Source: Bradyrhizobium sp. CB82 (GTDB taxonomy: Bacteria; Pseudomonadota; Alphaproteobacteria; Rhizobiales; Xanthobacteraceae). From it: a stretch of DNA of 64,000 bases. The DNA is taken from NCBI RefSeq assembly GCF_029714405.1, contig NZ_CP121650.1, positions 4,035,001 through 4,099,000 of the forward strand. Reading direction: 5' to 3'. A program made the translations under genes and the position numbers. The notes beneath the pieces are model-generated. The model worked only from the letters and a program-made list of their open reading frames with translations. It searched no databases and was not told the DNA's origin. Of this stretch, positions 19,090 through 27,687 are shown one piece after another (position 1 is the first letter of the stretch; every line of letters begins with the position of its first letter).

Positions 19090-19332
19090 ATGACGCTGCC
19101 GGGCCTGCTCGAAGCCGCGCTGAAGGCCCGCTATGGCGACCAGAGCCTGCGCTATGCCTATCCGCTGGCGGGCTGGGTGGTCGAGCAATCGACCGACGCG
19201 ACCCAGCGCATCATCACGCTGGAGACGGAGGACGGCTTCAAGGTCCGCTTCTCGATTCCGAAGGCCGAGCAAAGCCTGCTTGGTGAGGCGCTGATTCAGC
19301 CGGCTCCCGAGATCACAGTACGGCCGAACTAG
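19090..19332 (+). CDS. Small conserved-looking hypothetical protein (80 residues)
   Basis: The frame from ATG 19090 encodes MTLPGLLEAALKARYG followed by a beta-rich body (RIITLETEDGFKVRFSIP). It is soluble, without signal or membrane segment, and coding-like in base composition. The frame is open further upstream, but there it only mirrors the decayed DUF2478 sequence. No good ribosome site precedes the ATG. The start coincides with the breakpoint of the DUF2478 remnant, so the gene may have lost its own 5' control region or first codons in the same rearrangement. I do not recognise the family. Confidence 0.5.
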   Translation: MTLPGLLEAALKARYGDQSLRYAYPLAGWVVEQSTDATQRIITLETEDGFKVRFSIPKAEQSLLGEALIQPAPEITVRPN

Positions 19333-19469
19333 GGACGTGTACTCGTATTCCCACCGCAGATCAGAGTATCGATGAGGCCCGCTGTGCCCCTCGTGCGATA
19401 GCAGGTTTTATGCGTTCTTAAACCAAGTTGAAATCGATGGGCCGGCCCAAAGCCTGATCGTTCGCGTCC

Positions 19470-20018
19470 TTATGCGCCGATTGCGCGGAGCGCCTTATAG
19501 CCCGCGGCAACCGAAGACATGGATTTTATTTCTCCGTCTTCCAGCGCTTGAGTTACTTCCTGCAGCGACATTAATACAACTTCGATTCCTGACGCCGCTT
19601 CCAATTCGTCAAGCCGTTGCCTCCCTGTCAGCACACATCCGCTTGCAAGGAAAATATGCACGAGATTCGAATTCTTGCTTGAATCGTCAAAGCAAGTTCC
19701 TAAGTCGATCATGCTGTTCGGCGAATAGCCGGTCTCTTCTTCAAGTTCCCGCGCTGCTGCCGTCGCCGGTGATTCCGACCGAAAGGTGCCGGCCGGAAAT
19801 TCCAACGTAATTGCCTGAACGCCATGCTTATATTGCCGAACGAGGATGACATTGTTTTCTGTTGTGAGCGGGACCGCAATAGCCACACCGGGCCGCTCCG
19901 AGACAAAGTAGTCGTCAACAACGCGCCCATCAGGCAATTTGACGGTGTCTCGCCGGAGCTTATACCAACGGTGGTCGAAGGCCATTTCGCTCGACAACAG
20001 TGTCCAGGGCTGAATCAA
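19470..20018 (-). CDS. Nudix hydrolase (ADP-ribose pyrophosphatase-like)
   Basis: This is a 182-residue Nudix protein whose overall sequence (SSEMAFDHRWYKLRRDTV, VDDYFVSERPGVAIAVPL, VILVRQYKHG) matches enzymes that cleave ADP-ribose or other nucleotide-sugar diphosphates. The Nudix helix AARELEEETGY is complete. The spacing from the first Gly of the box to the first Glu (GTFRSE) is one residue shorter than the GX5E consensus. The start is taken as TTG 20018 because GAGGAGG lies just upstream. The frame remains open to 20105, but that part is not Nudix sequence. The gene is visibly richer in A and T than its neighbours, which may mean recent acquisition. Confidence 0.75.
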   Translation of the reverse strand: MIQPWTLLSSEMAFDHRWYKLRRDTVKLPDGRVVDDYFVSERPGVAIAVPLTTENNVILVRQYKHGVQAITLEFPAGTFRSESPATAAARELEEETGYSPNSMIDLGTCFDDSSKNSNLVHIFLASGCVLTGRQRLDELEAASGIEVVLMSLQEVTQALEDGEIKSMSSVAAGYKALRAIGA

Positions 20019-20112
20019 GAAACCCTCCTCACTTGGTGAGATGGTTGTTTGGGTTAACTGGCCAGTTCCCGCACGGGCAACTCCAGTTCGTCGCGCGCGG
20101 CCCATAACAAAT

Positions 20113-20340
20113 TCAAACGCCTGAGCAAGAGCGTCGGTCCATGAAGCAGCATTTAACGAGCTTGCGTGGAGCTCCGGCGATCACGTCCATTTTTGGCTCC
20201 ATCCTGTGCGGCAATGAATTGAGCGATAAGGCGCCTTGAGCGAAGGGAATGCGATCGGTGGGATCGAGGTGCGGATAAAGCGCGAGGAGTTGTGGGAGAT
20301 CGATGGGAAAGGCGGGGCGGACGATGAGGGGGCTATCCAT
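20113..20340 (-). pseudogene. GNAT acetyltransferase 5' fragment
   Basis: The frame begins MDSPLIVRPAFPIDLPQLLALYPHLDP, which is the normal N-terminal strand and helix of GNAT N-acetyltransferases. After about 40 residues the sequence loses all GNAT character: no acetyl-CoA loop (R/Q-x-x-G-x-G/A) is found and the frame ends at 75 residues. It is therefore a truncated copy. It lies between the Nudix gene and the ModE-like gene, inside a stretch with other broken genes. Confidence 0.5.
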
Positions 20341-20355
20341 GCGCGTTCGAACCGC

Positions 20356-20730
20356 TCACGCCTTTCGCGAGCGCTTGATGTCCGTCTTCAGGGCCATCAG
20401 CTCCTTGCGCACGGCGCGCGCGGCGTCGCGCTCGATCTTGCGGTAGCGCGCGACGAGGGCGGTGCCGAACGGGGTCAGCATCGCGCCGCCGCCGTTCTTG
20501 CCGCCGGTCTGGGGCTCGACCGCGGCGTGCCCGCAGATGCGGTTGATCTCGTCGACGAGATCCCAGGCACGCTTGTAGGACATGTCCATCGCGCGTCCCG
20601 CCGCCGAGATCGAGCCGTGCTCCCTGATGTTCTCCAGGAGCTGGATCTTGCCTGGCCCGATCCGGTCCTCGGCATCCAGATCGATACGGACGCTCAATTG
20701 GGGAAGCGATTTGGCGCCCGCGCGCGACAT
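20356..20730 (-). CDS. ModE-like winged-helix regulator without molybdate-binding domains
   Basis: This 124-residue protein consists only of the N-terminal DNA-binding domain of ModE-type (LysR-like) regulators: GPGKIQLLENIREHGSISAA, GRAMDMSYKRAWDLVDEIN and GGKNGGGAMLTPFG. The C-terminal MOP domains that bind molybdate in ModE are absent, so ligand sensing must occur differently or not at all. ATG 20730 gives MSRAGAKSLPQL; the longer frame to 20787 is not supported. In related bacteria such stand-alone proteins regulate molybdate transport or molybdoenzymes. No modABC genes are visible here, only a DUF2478 remnant 1.3 kb away. Confidence 0.8.
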   Translation of the reverse strand: MSRAGAKSLPQLSVRIDLDAEDRIGPGKIQLLENIREHGSISAAGRAMDMSYKRAWDLVDEINRICGHAAVEPQTGGKNGGGAMLTPFGTALVARYRKIERDAARAVRKELMALKTDIKRSRKA

Positions 20731-21091
20731 GACTGGCTCTCTTCGGTCTCGGTTTGCGAGATTGCCACCGGGCAGGCCGGCGAACAAGGTAAACGGGCGG
20801 TATATCCCTTATGGCGATTTTATGAACGGCACGCCCGTTCCCGCGGCTGCTGGTCGCAGCTCGGCCGGCTTGATTTGGTCGGAGCGAACTTTATCTCTGT
20901 CTTCAACAGAATCCGGGCCCCTCTGACGAGGCCGCCGATCCCTCGGCCAACCTCGTGATGTCGGATGACCTGTCCCGCGCGCGAATGCGTTTGGATTGGA
21001 CGATCGTTGGGCCCAGCGCACCTGCTCTCATCGACCAGCCATCCTCATCGCCCCCCGCGTGCGGTCACAACCGTAAGCTTGAGGAGCTATG

Positions 21092-21565
21092 ATGACTGAC
21101 GCAGAACCTTTGAGCCCGATCCAGGGCGAGATCACCGAACCGTCCAGCCTGCACGAGCAGGCCGCCGCCGCGCTCGTGATTGCCGGCGCGCTGGTCGCCG
21201 TCGCCGACCGCCGCGTCGCCGCAGTCGAGCGCGAGGAGGTGATCCGCTTCATCCGGGAACGCGGGCTCGCCCCGCATGTCAGCGAAGCGCGGCTGGCCGA
21301 GATGTTCGACGAGCTGGCCGAGCGGCTGGAGCAGCCTGATTTCGCCAGCGTCGTGATCGACACGCTGCGCCCGGTGTCGGACCTGCCGCTGGCCGCGCAT
21401 CTGGTCGACATTTCCGAACGTGTCGCCGCGGCGGACGAAGACGTGCATCCGCATGAGGTGCAGGCGATCAAGCTGTTGCGCCTGCTGACGCTGGTGCTGC
21501 CGCGATCGAAGCAGGTCGCGTCGGTCGCAGCGCGCAGCGAAGGCCGCGTCGTCTCCGGAGCGTGA
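21092..21565 (+). CDS. TerB-family (tellurite resistance-like) protein
   Basis: This 157-residue all-helical soluble protein has the TerB/DjlA-N pattern: AAAALVIAGALVAVADRRVAAVEREEV, then AAHLVDISERVAAADEDVHPHEVQAI with the acidic DEDVHPHE that binds metal in TerB relatives. ATG 21092 is preferred to ATG 21089 because GAGGAG lies five bases before it. It is the first gene of a four-gene same-strand group with a small membrane protein, a TerC homologue and a YqhA homologue. Ter proteins are tied to stress and metal responses; the role of this short alphaproteobacterial version is unknown. Confidence 0.75.
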   Translation: MTDAEPLSPIQGEITEPSSLHEQAAAALVIAGALVAVADRRVAAVEREEVIRFIRERGLAPHVSEARLAEMFDELAERLEQPDFASVVIDTLRPVSDLPLAAHLVDISERVAAADEDVHPHEVQAIKLLRLLTLVLPRSKQVASVAARSEGRVVSGA

Positions 21566-21567
21566 GA

Positions 21568-21930
21568 ATGAGCGTGGCGTCCGACGATCACGCGAGATCG
21601 CGCGAGCGCGCCGCCGGTGAGGCCGCCGGCGGCGATCCGCGCCTTGACGCGCTGATCGGCCGCCTGCCGCCGCGCGTCGGCGGCACGGTCACCTATCTGC
21701 TGCAGCCTTCAAACCGCTGGGTGAGGATGCCCGCCGGCGTGCTGCTCGTCGTCGGCGGCGTGCTGTCGTTCCTGCCAGTGCTCGGCATCTGGATGCTGCC
21801 GCTCGGCCTCGCATTGCTCGCCGAGGACGTACCCGGCTTGCGCTCGCAGCGCTCGAAAGTTTTGGGCTGGATCGAGCGCCGCAAGCCGCACTGGCTCGAC
21901 GCCGGCTCGCGCCCGAATGACAAGACATGA
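21568..21930 (+). CDS. Small membrane protein of the TerB-TerC cassette
   Basis: This 120-residue protein has a charged N-terminal third and one long hydrophobic hairpin (MPAGVLLVVGGVLSFLPVLG, then IWMLPLGLALLAEDVPGL) and a basic C-terminus. ATG 21568 follows the terB stop by two bases, with CGGAG seven bases upstream; a GTG at 21562 would overlap the terB stop. Its own stop overlaps the terC start by four bases. Such coupling suggests that it works with TerC in the membrane. I do not recognise a named family. Confidence 0.7.
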   Translation: MSVASDDHARSRERAAGEAAGGDPRLDALIGRLPPRVGGTVTYLLQPSNRWVRMPAGVLLVVGGVLSFLPVLGIWMLPLGLALLAEDVPGLRSQRSKVLGWIERRKPHWLDAGSRPNDKT

Positions 21931-22571
21931 CCGAATTCATCACCCCCGAGGCACTGACTGCGCTGTTTCAGGTCGTGCTGATCGACCTCGTGCTCGCCGG
22001 TGACAATGCCGTCGTCATCGGCCTTGCCGCGGCGGGCTTGCCTACTGGCCAGCGCCGCCGCGCCATCATCGTCGGCATCGCGGCTGCGACCGTGCTGCGC
22101 ATCATCTTCGCCGGGGTAGCGACCCAGCTTCTCCAGCTGCTTGGCCTTCTGCTTGCCGGCGGCGTGCTGCTGCTGTGGGTCTGCTGGAAGATGTGGCGCG
22201 AGCTGCGTGAGCAGGCTGCGAGCCGCGGCGAGCTGGCCTTCGGTCACTCGGGAACGGGCAGTTCGGCCGGCACGCTGGCGCCGCGCAAGACGTTTCGGCA
22301 GGCGGCGCTCCAGATCGTCGCCGCCGACGTCTCGATGTCGCTCGACAACGTGCTGGCGGTTGCCGGCGCTGCACGCGAGCATCCCTTCATCCTGGCCTTC
22401 GGCCTGTTGCTGTCGGTGGCGCTGATGGGCGTTGCCGCCGATCTGCTCGGCCGCGTGCTCCAGAAGCAGCGCTGGATCGCCTATGTCGGTCTCGCCATCA
22501 TCGTCTACGTCGCCTTCGAGATGATCTGGCGCGGCTCGCTCGAACTCGCGCCGGTCATCGCCAGCCTCTGA
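21927..22571 (+). CDS. TerC family integral membrane protein (YjbE type)
   Basis: This 214-residue protein has about seven membrane helices and the TerC hallmark acidic motifs within helices: IDLVLAGDNAVVIGLAA near the N-terminus and its repeat DVSMSLDNVLAVAGAA in the middle. TerC/YjbE/Alx proteins have been linked to manganese export and metalation of secreted proteins. The motif makes family assignment secure, while the cargo here is inferred. Its start codon overlaps the previous stop. The YqhA-like gene follows 41 bases later. Confidence 0.88.
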   Translation: MTEFITPEALTALFQVVLIDLVLAGDNAVVIGLAAAGLPTGQRRRAIIVGIAAATVLRIIFAGVATQLLQLLGLLLAGGVLLLWVCWKMWRELREQAASRGELAFGHSGTGSSAGTLAPRKTFRQAALQIVAADVSMSLDNVLAVAGAAREHPFILAFGLLLSVALMGVAADLLGRVLQKQRWIAYVGLAIIVYVAFEMIWRGSLELAPVIASL

Positions 22572-22612
22572 TCCCAAGCCTTTCTGACTTCGCCTGCCAT
22601 CCGGAGTGATCC

Positions 22613-23209
22613 ATGACGCCTGAATCTCAAGCAACTTTGAGCCGCGCGGCCTCGCCGCAGCTCGGCCTGTTCCCGCGCCTGATCTTCGGCTCGCGCTGGC
22701 TGCAATTGCCGCTCTATGTGGGCCTCATCGTCGCGCAGGCCGTCTATGTCCTCCTGTTCCTGAAGGAGCTCTGGCATCTCGCCGCGCACTGGTCCGACGT
22801 CAACGAGCAGCAGATCATGCTCACCGTGCTCGGACTAATCGACGTCGTCATGATCTCCAACCTGCTCGTGATGGTGATCGTCGGCGGCTACGAGACCTTC
22901 GTCTCGCGCCTCAACCTGCGCGGCCATCCAGACGAGCCGGAATGGCTGAGCCACGTCAATGCCAGCGTGCTCAAGATCAAGCTTGCGATGGCAATTGTCG
23001 GCATCTCCTCGATCTCCCTGCTCAGGACCTTCATCGAGGCCGGCAATCTCGGCACCACGCGCAGCAATTTCACGGAGAGCGGTGTGATGTGGCAGGTCAT
23101 CATCCACATCACCTTCATCGTCTCCGCGATCGGGATCGCCTGGGTCGATCGCCTCAGCGAGGCCGCACCTCGCAAGGCGGCGGATCGCGCGAAAGCCGCG
23201 GGCCATTGA
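22613..23209 (+). CDS. YqhA/UPF0114 family membrane protein
   Basis: This is a 198-residue protein with three to four membrane helices. Family signatures are FGSRWLQLPLYVGLIVAQAVYV, LIDVVMISNLLVMVIVGGYE and SVLKIKLAMAIVGISSISLL, matching UPF0114 (YqhA, also TIGR00645). The function of the family is not established. It has 41 bases between it and terC and probably belongs to the same transcript. The ATG at 22613 is preceded by a modest purine stretch (ATCCGGAG). Confidence 0.85.
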   Translation: MTPESQATLSRAASPQLGLFPRLIFGSRWLQLPLYVGLIVAQAVYVLLFLKELWHLAAHWSDVNEQQIMLTVLGLIDVVMISNLLVMVIVGGYETFVSRLNLRGHPDEPEWLSHVNASVLKIKLAMAIVGISSISLLRTFIEAGNLGTTRSNFTESGVMWQVIIHITFIVSAIGIAWVDRLSEAAPRKAADRAKAAGH

Positions 23210-23427
23210 GCCGGCGTTGGGCCTCGCTCAGAGGTGGCGCGCGCGAGGCTACGCAGCTAGCTAACCCAGCGCCCGAGCAGCCCCGGCGCGGCACCCCAAT
23301 GGTACGCATTCGTTCAAATTGTCTGCAATTTGCCGACCCGCGGGCAACCCTCCCGACAAGTGCTGCGCTTCCTTAAACCTGGCCTTTGGAACCCGCGGGC
23401 ACTCTTCCCGGAAAAGGGTGGGGCATC

Positions 23428-23691
23428 ATGTCTGTTCTCAAAGAGATCGTCGTTGCGATTGCGGGAGTCTACGCACTCCTGTTCGTCTGCGACGCATTGT
23501 TCGGCATCAACGAGACGCGTTTCGACGACGCCTATTATAGCCGCGACTTCTACGCGCCGCGGCCGAAGGAGTTTCGCTTCGCAAGCGATACGCCGCCGGC
23601 GGTCCGCGTGAGCGACGCCTTCGCGCAGTTCTTGCCGGGTGAAGCACGGCCGGGCAAGCGTTACTCGTCTTTGACGACCATGGTGCGCTAG
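23428..23691 (+). CDS. Small membrane-anchored hypothetical protein (87 residues)
   Basis: It begins MSVLKEIVVAIAGVYALLFV, a signal anchor, followed by an acidic and aromatic stretch FDDAYYSRDFYAPRP and a basic C-terminus. It is probably exported or anchored with its body in the periplasm. No family is recognised, but similar short proteins with the NETRFDDAYY-like segment are plausible in relatives. ATG 23428 follows GGGTGGGG. The frame is open upstream to 23386 without a better start. Confidence 0.6.
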   Translation: MSVLKEIVVAIAGVYALLFVCDALFGINETRFDDAYYSRDFYAPRPKEFRFASDTPPAVRVSDAFAQFLPGEARPGKRYSSLTTMVR

Positions 23692-23694
23692 CCG

Positions 23695-24039
23695 TCATTC
23701 CCCCTGGATCCACTCCGCCATGCCGCGCCAGAGCGTGTCGCGGTGGTCGGGGAAGAAGCCGAAATGGCCGATACCCTTGAGGTTGGCGAGGTACGAGGCA
23801 AAGCCCCGATAGACTTTGCGGGGAACGGCGGTTGCGGAATTGATCAGGACGGCGTGGCGCTTGGCCCCGCGCGGCAGGAACAGGGTGCCGGTCAGCGAAT
23901 AGCCGTCGACCGCCGGAAAGCTGATGTCGTCGGTAAAGACGTCGTCGCGCGTGCCGCGTCCATGAGCAGCGCACGCCCCAAGATTTCTCCCACGGTCCCC
24001 AGCAAATGCGAATTCGGCTTTGCCCGCAAGCGCTTGCAT
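23695..24039 (-). pseudogene. Alpha/beta-hydrolase gene with large internal deletion
   Basis: The open frame joins two parts of one family. Residues from about 38 to 85 (ISFPAVDGYSLTGTLFLP, INSATAVPRKVYRGFASYL) are the N-terminal beta-strands of a serine hydrolase normally near 290 residues. They run straight into GIGHFGFFPDHRDTLWRGMAEW, the C-terminal end containing the catalytic-His region. The nucleophile GHSFGG-type elbow and about 190 residues between are gone. The junction lies near 23780-23795. The reading frame is kept, so it might be annotated as a 114-residue protein, but it cannot be an active hydrolase. It converges on the preceding small gene. Confidence 0.65.
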
Positions 24040-24141
24040 GCGGAAATGGATTTACAACTGGCGAGGCGATGCTAGCCTGTGTATAAGGCGGCTCGCGCAC
24101 AGATCAGGTTGCGGTTTTTGCTTTTAGAAAGAGGATTTGCG

Positions 24142-25530
24142 ATGTCCGAGCGGTGGACACCCGAGAGCTGGCGCAGCAAGCCCGTGCTGCAGGTCCCGGA
24201 TTATCCCGACGCCAAGGCGCTCGCCGACGTCGAGGCGCAGCTTGCGAGCTTTCCGCCGCTGGTGTTCGCGGGCGAAGCGCGCAATCTGAAGAAGGCGCTG
24301 GCACGCGTCGCGGCCGGCGAGGCATTCCTGCTCCAGGGCGGCGACTGCGCCGAGAGTTTCGCCGAGCACGGCGCCAACAACATCCGCGATTTCTTCCGCG
24401 TGCTGCTCCAGATGGCGGTCGTGCTCACCTATGCGGGCGCCGTCCCCGTGGTGAAGGTCGGCCGCATCGCCGGGCAGTTCGCAAAACCGCGCTCCTCGCC
24501 GACCGAGAAGGTGGGTGGCGTCGAGCTGCCGAGCTATCGCGGCGACATCGTCAACGACATCGCCTTCACCAAGGAAGCGCGCGTGCCGGATCCGCAGCGG
24601 CAGCTGATGGCGTACCGCCAGTCGGCGGCGACGCTGAACCTGCTCCGCGCCTTCGCGACCGGCGGCTTCGCCAATCTCGGCAGCGTGCATCAGTGGATGC
24701 TCGGCTTCCTCAAGGATTCGCCGCAGTCCCGCCGTTACAAGGAGCTGGCCGACCGCATCTCGGACGCGCTGAACTTCATGCGCGCCTGCGGCCTCGATCT
24801 TGAGAGCCATCCCGAACTGCGTGCCACCGATTTCTACACCAGCCACGAGGCGCTGCTGCTCGGCTACGAGCAGGCCATGACTCGCGTCGATTCCACCACC
24901 GGCGACTGGTACGCGACATCAGGCCACATGATCTGGATCGGCGACCGCACCCGCCAGCTCGATCACGGCCATGTCGAGTATTTCCGCGGGATCAAGAACC
25001 CGATCGGGCTGAAGTGCGGCCCGTCACTCAAGGCCGACGAGCTGTTGAAGCTGATCGACGTACTCAATCCCGACAACGAGCCCGGCCGCCTGACGCTGAT
25101 CGGCCGCTTCGGCTCCGACAAGGTCGGCGAGCATCTGCCGAACATGATCCGCGCGGTGCAGCGCGAGGGCAGGGTGGTGGTCTGGTCCTGCGATCCCATG
25201 CACGGCAACACCATTACCTCCACCACCGGCTACAAGACGCGGCCGTTCGATCGCATCCTGTCGGAGGTGAAGTCGTTTTTCGCGATCCACGCGGCCGAAG
25301 GCACCCATGCCGGCGGCGTGCACCTGGAGATGACCGGCAAGGACGTCACCGAATGTCTCGGCGGCGCGCGTGCGATCACGGACGAGGATCTCAACGACCG
25401 CTACCACACGGTCTGCGATCCGCGCCTCAATGCCGAGCAATCGATCGACATGGCGTTCCTGATCGCGGAGCTGCTCAAGCAGGATCGCGCCGGCAAGGCC
25501 AGGCCGATGCCGGCCGCAGCGGGCCTTTAA
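24142..25530 (+). CDS. aroG: Class II DAHP synthase (shikimate pathway entry)
   Basis: This 462-residue type II 3-deoxy-D-arabino-heptulosonate-7-phosphate synthase condenses phosphoenolpyruvate and erythrose 4-phosphate. Plant/Mycobacterium-type signatures are seen: [14 protein letters not shown] (metal Cys), [60 protein letters not shown], and [16 protein letters not shown]. Start ATG 24142 has AGAGGA upstream; a longer frame to 24079 is open but has no support. It is upstream of dgkA, five bases apart, and nadE follows. A leader peptide or riboswitch is not evident. Confidence 0.93.
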   Translation: MSERWTPESWRSKPVLQVPDYPDAKALADVEAQLASFPPLVFAGEARNLKKALARVAAGEAFLLQGGDCAESFAEHGANNIRDFFRVLLQMAVVLTYAGAVPVVKVGRIAGQFAKPRSSPTEKVGGVELPSYRGDIVNDIAFTKEARVPDPQRQLMAYRQSAATLNLLRAFATGGFANLGSVHQWMLGFLKDSPQSRRYKELADRISDALNFMRACGLDLESHPELRATDFYTSHEALLLGYEQAMTRVDSTTGDWYATSGHMIWIGDRTRQLDHGHVEYFRGIKNPIGLKCGPSLKADELLKLIDVLNPDNEPGRLTLIGRFGSDKVGEHLPNMIRAVQREGRVVVWSCDPMHGNTITSTTGYKTRPFDRILSEVKSFFAIHAAEGTHAGGVHLEMTGKDVTECLGGARAITDEDLNDRYHTVCDPRLNAEQSIDMAFLIAELLKQDRAGKARPMPAAAGL

Positions 25531-25534
25531 AACC

Positions 25535-25888
25535 TTGCTGCGGCTCTGGAAGGCCACGATCAATTCGCGCAACGGTCTGGCCTTCGCCATTCGCTCGGAG
25601 CAGGCCGTCCGCGAGGAGATTTTTGCACTCCTGCTGTCGCTGCCGCTCGCCTGGTTCATCGGCGCGACCGCGATGCGTTCGGTCGAGCTGGTCTGTGCGG
25701 TCGCCTTCGTGCTGGTCGTCGAACTGCTCAACACGGCGGTCGAGAAGCTCGCCGATCGCCTGACGCTCGATCACGACAAACAGATCGGTCAGGTCAAGGA
25801 CATGGGCTCGGCCGCCGTTGGTGTCGCGCTGTTGATGGCGGGCGCGTTCTGGATCTTCGCCATTGTTGAGCGGGTAGGGCTGATCTAG
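25535..25888 (+). CDS. dgkA: Diacylglycerol kinase
   Basis: This 117-residue membrane kinase recycles diacylglycerol to phosphatidate. It has three membrane helices and the family motif VVELLNTAVEKLADRL, with the metal-binding Glu and Asn, preceded by RSEQAVREE. The only start that keeps the full N-terminus is TTG 25535, five bases after the aroG stop. No strong ribosome site is visible, so translation may be coupled to aroG. nadE follows after four bases. Confidence 0.85.
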   Translation: MLRLWKATINSRNGLAFAIRSEQAVREEIFALLLSLPLAWFIGATAMRSVELVCAVAFVLVVELLNTAVEKLADRLTLDHDKQIGQVKDMGSAAVGVALLMAGAFWIFAIVERVGLI

Positions 25889-25892
25889 CCAG

Positions 25893-27650
25893 ATGACCGA
25901 ACGCGTCAACCAGTTTGCCGTGACGCTCGCCCAGCTCAATCCGACGGTGGGCGATATCGACGGCAATGCAGCGAAGGCGCGCGCGGCGCGGGCGCACGCC
26001 GCGGGCGCCGGCGCCGATCTCGTGCTGTTTCCGGAACTGTTCATCGCCGGCTATCCGCCCGAAGATCTCGTGCAGAAGCCAGCCTTCCAGGCCGCCTGCC
26101 GCTCCGCGATCGAAAAGCTCGCGCGCGAGACCGCCGATGGCGGCCCCGCCATGCTGGTCGGCACGCCCTGGGTCGAAGACGGCAGGCTCTGCAATGCCTG
26201 CGCGCTGCTCGATGGCGGCCGCATCGCGGGCCTGCGCTTCAAGGCCAACCTGCCGAACTACGGCGTGTTCGACGAGAAGCGGCTGTTTGCGCACGGCCCT
26301 GCGGCCGGCCCGGTGACAGTGCGCGGCGTGCGGATCGGCGTGCCGATCTGCGAGGACATCTGGCTGGAGGAATCCGAGGACTACGAGAACGTCGTCGAGA
26401 CGCTGGCTGAGACCGGCGCGGAGATCATCCTCGTGCCCAACGGCTCGCCTTACGCCCGCGACAAGGGCGACGTGCGTTTGTCAGTCGCGGTCGCGCGCGT
26501 GACCGAAAGCGGCCTGCCGCTGGTCTATCTCAACCAGGTCGGCGGCCAGGACGAGCTGGTGTTCGACGGTGCCTCGTTCGCGCTGAACGGCGATCTCTCG
26601 CTTGCCGCGCAGCTGCCGGCATTCGAGGAGAGCATCACCACGCTGCATTTCACCAAGACCGGCGACGATTGGCGCTGCACGGGTCCGGTTGCGCAACTGC
26701 CCGAAGGCGACAAGGCCGACTATGCGGCCTGCGTGCTCGGCTTGCGCGATTATGTCGGCAAGAACGGTTTTCCCGGCGTGCTGCTCGGCATTTCCGGCGG
26801 CATCGATTCCGCCCTGTGTGCGGCGATCGCCGTCGATGCACTGGGCGCGGATCAGGTGCATGGCGTGATGCTGCCCTATCGCTTCACCGCGCCAGGCTCG
26901 ATCGCCGATGCCGGCGAACTCGCAGGTCACCTCGGGATCCGGTACGAGGTGCTGCCGATCGCAGAGGCGGTGAACGGTTTTGGGACCATCCTCTCCGATA
27001 TCTTCAAGAATCTGCCGCCCGACATCACCGAGGAGAACCTCCAGGCGCGCACCCGCGGCACGCTGCTGATGGCGATCTCGAACAAGACCGGCTTGATGGT
27101 GGTGACCACCGGCAACAAGTCGGAGATGTCGGTCGGATACGCCACCCTCTATGGCGACATGAACGGCGGCTTCAATCCGATCAAGGACATCTACAAGACG
27201 CAGGTGTTTCGCCTCGCAGCCTTGCGCAATGCGTGGAAGCCGGATGGCGCGCTTGGCCCCTCCGGCGAGGTCATTCCGCCTGATATCATCGCGCGCCCGC
27301 CGACGGCGGAGTTGCGCGAGAACCAGATCGACCAGGATTCGCTGCCGCCCTATGATCTGCTCGACGCGGTGCTCGAACGCCTGGTCGAGCGCGAAGAGCC
27401 GCTGGAAGAGATCATTGCCGCCGGCTTCGACCGCGCGATGGTCGCTAGAATCGACCATCTCCTCAACATCGCCGAGTACAAGCGCCGCCAGGCCGCGCCG
27501 GGCGTGAAGGTGACGCGCAAGAACTTTGGCCGCGACCGCCGCTATCCCATCACCAACCGCTTTCGCGACAAGGGTGAGCCGCTGCCCGAGCCTGACGAGA
27601 CGCTGCTCTCGGGCTGCAGCAGCGCCTCGATCGACGCGTTCGAGGGGTAA
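25893..27650 (+). CDS. nadE: Glutamine-dependent NAD+ synthetase
   Basis: This 585-residue two-domain enzyme makes NAD from deamido-NAD, ATP and glutamine. The N-terminal nitrilase-fold glutaminase (residues 1-260) has the catalytic Glu in LFPELFIAGYPPEDL, Lys in KANLPNYGVFDEKR and Cys in GVPICEDIW. The C-terminal synthetase has the PP-loop GISGGIDSALCAAI, TGNKSEMSVGYATLYGD and the C-terminal substrate segment KRRQAAPGVKVT. Full length and intact. It starts four bases after dgkA and is the last gene of this run; a repeat element follows. Confidence 0.94.
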   Translation: MTERVNQFAVTLAQLNPTVGDIDGNAAKARAARAHAAGAGADLVLFPELFIAGYPPEDLVQKPAFQAACRSAIEKLARETADGGPAMLVGTPWVEDGRLCNACALLDGGRIAGLRFKANLPNYGVFDEKRLFAHGPAAGPVTVRGVRIGVPICEDIWLEESEDYENVVETLAETGAEIILVPNGSPYARDKGDVRLSVAVARVTESGLPLVYLNQVGGQDELVFDGASFALNGDLSLAAQLPAFEESITTLHFTKTGDDWRCTGPVAQLPEGDKADYAACVLGLRDYVGKNGFPGVLLGISGGIDSALCAAIAVDALGADQVHGVMLPYRFTAPGSIADAGELAGHLGIRYEVLPIAEAVNGFGTILSDIFKNLPPDITEENLQARTRGTLLMAISNKTGLMVVTTGNKSEMSVGYATLYGDMNGGFNPIKDIYKTQVFRLAALRNAWKPDGALGPSGEVIPPDIIARPPTAELRENQIDQDSLPPYDLLDAVLERLVEREEPLEEIIAAGFDRAMVARIDHLLNIAEYKRRQAAPGVKVTRKNFGRDRRYPITNRFRDKGEPLPEPDETLLSGCSSASIDAFEG

Positions 27651-27687
27651 CACTGGAGAGAGGCGGGCGGTCACGCCAACGTCTATG

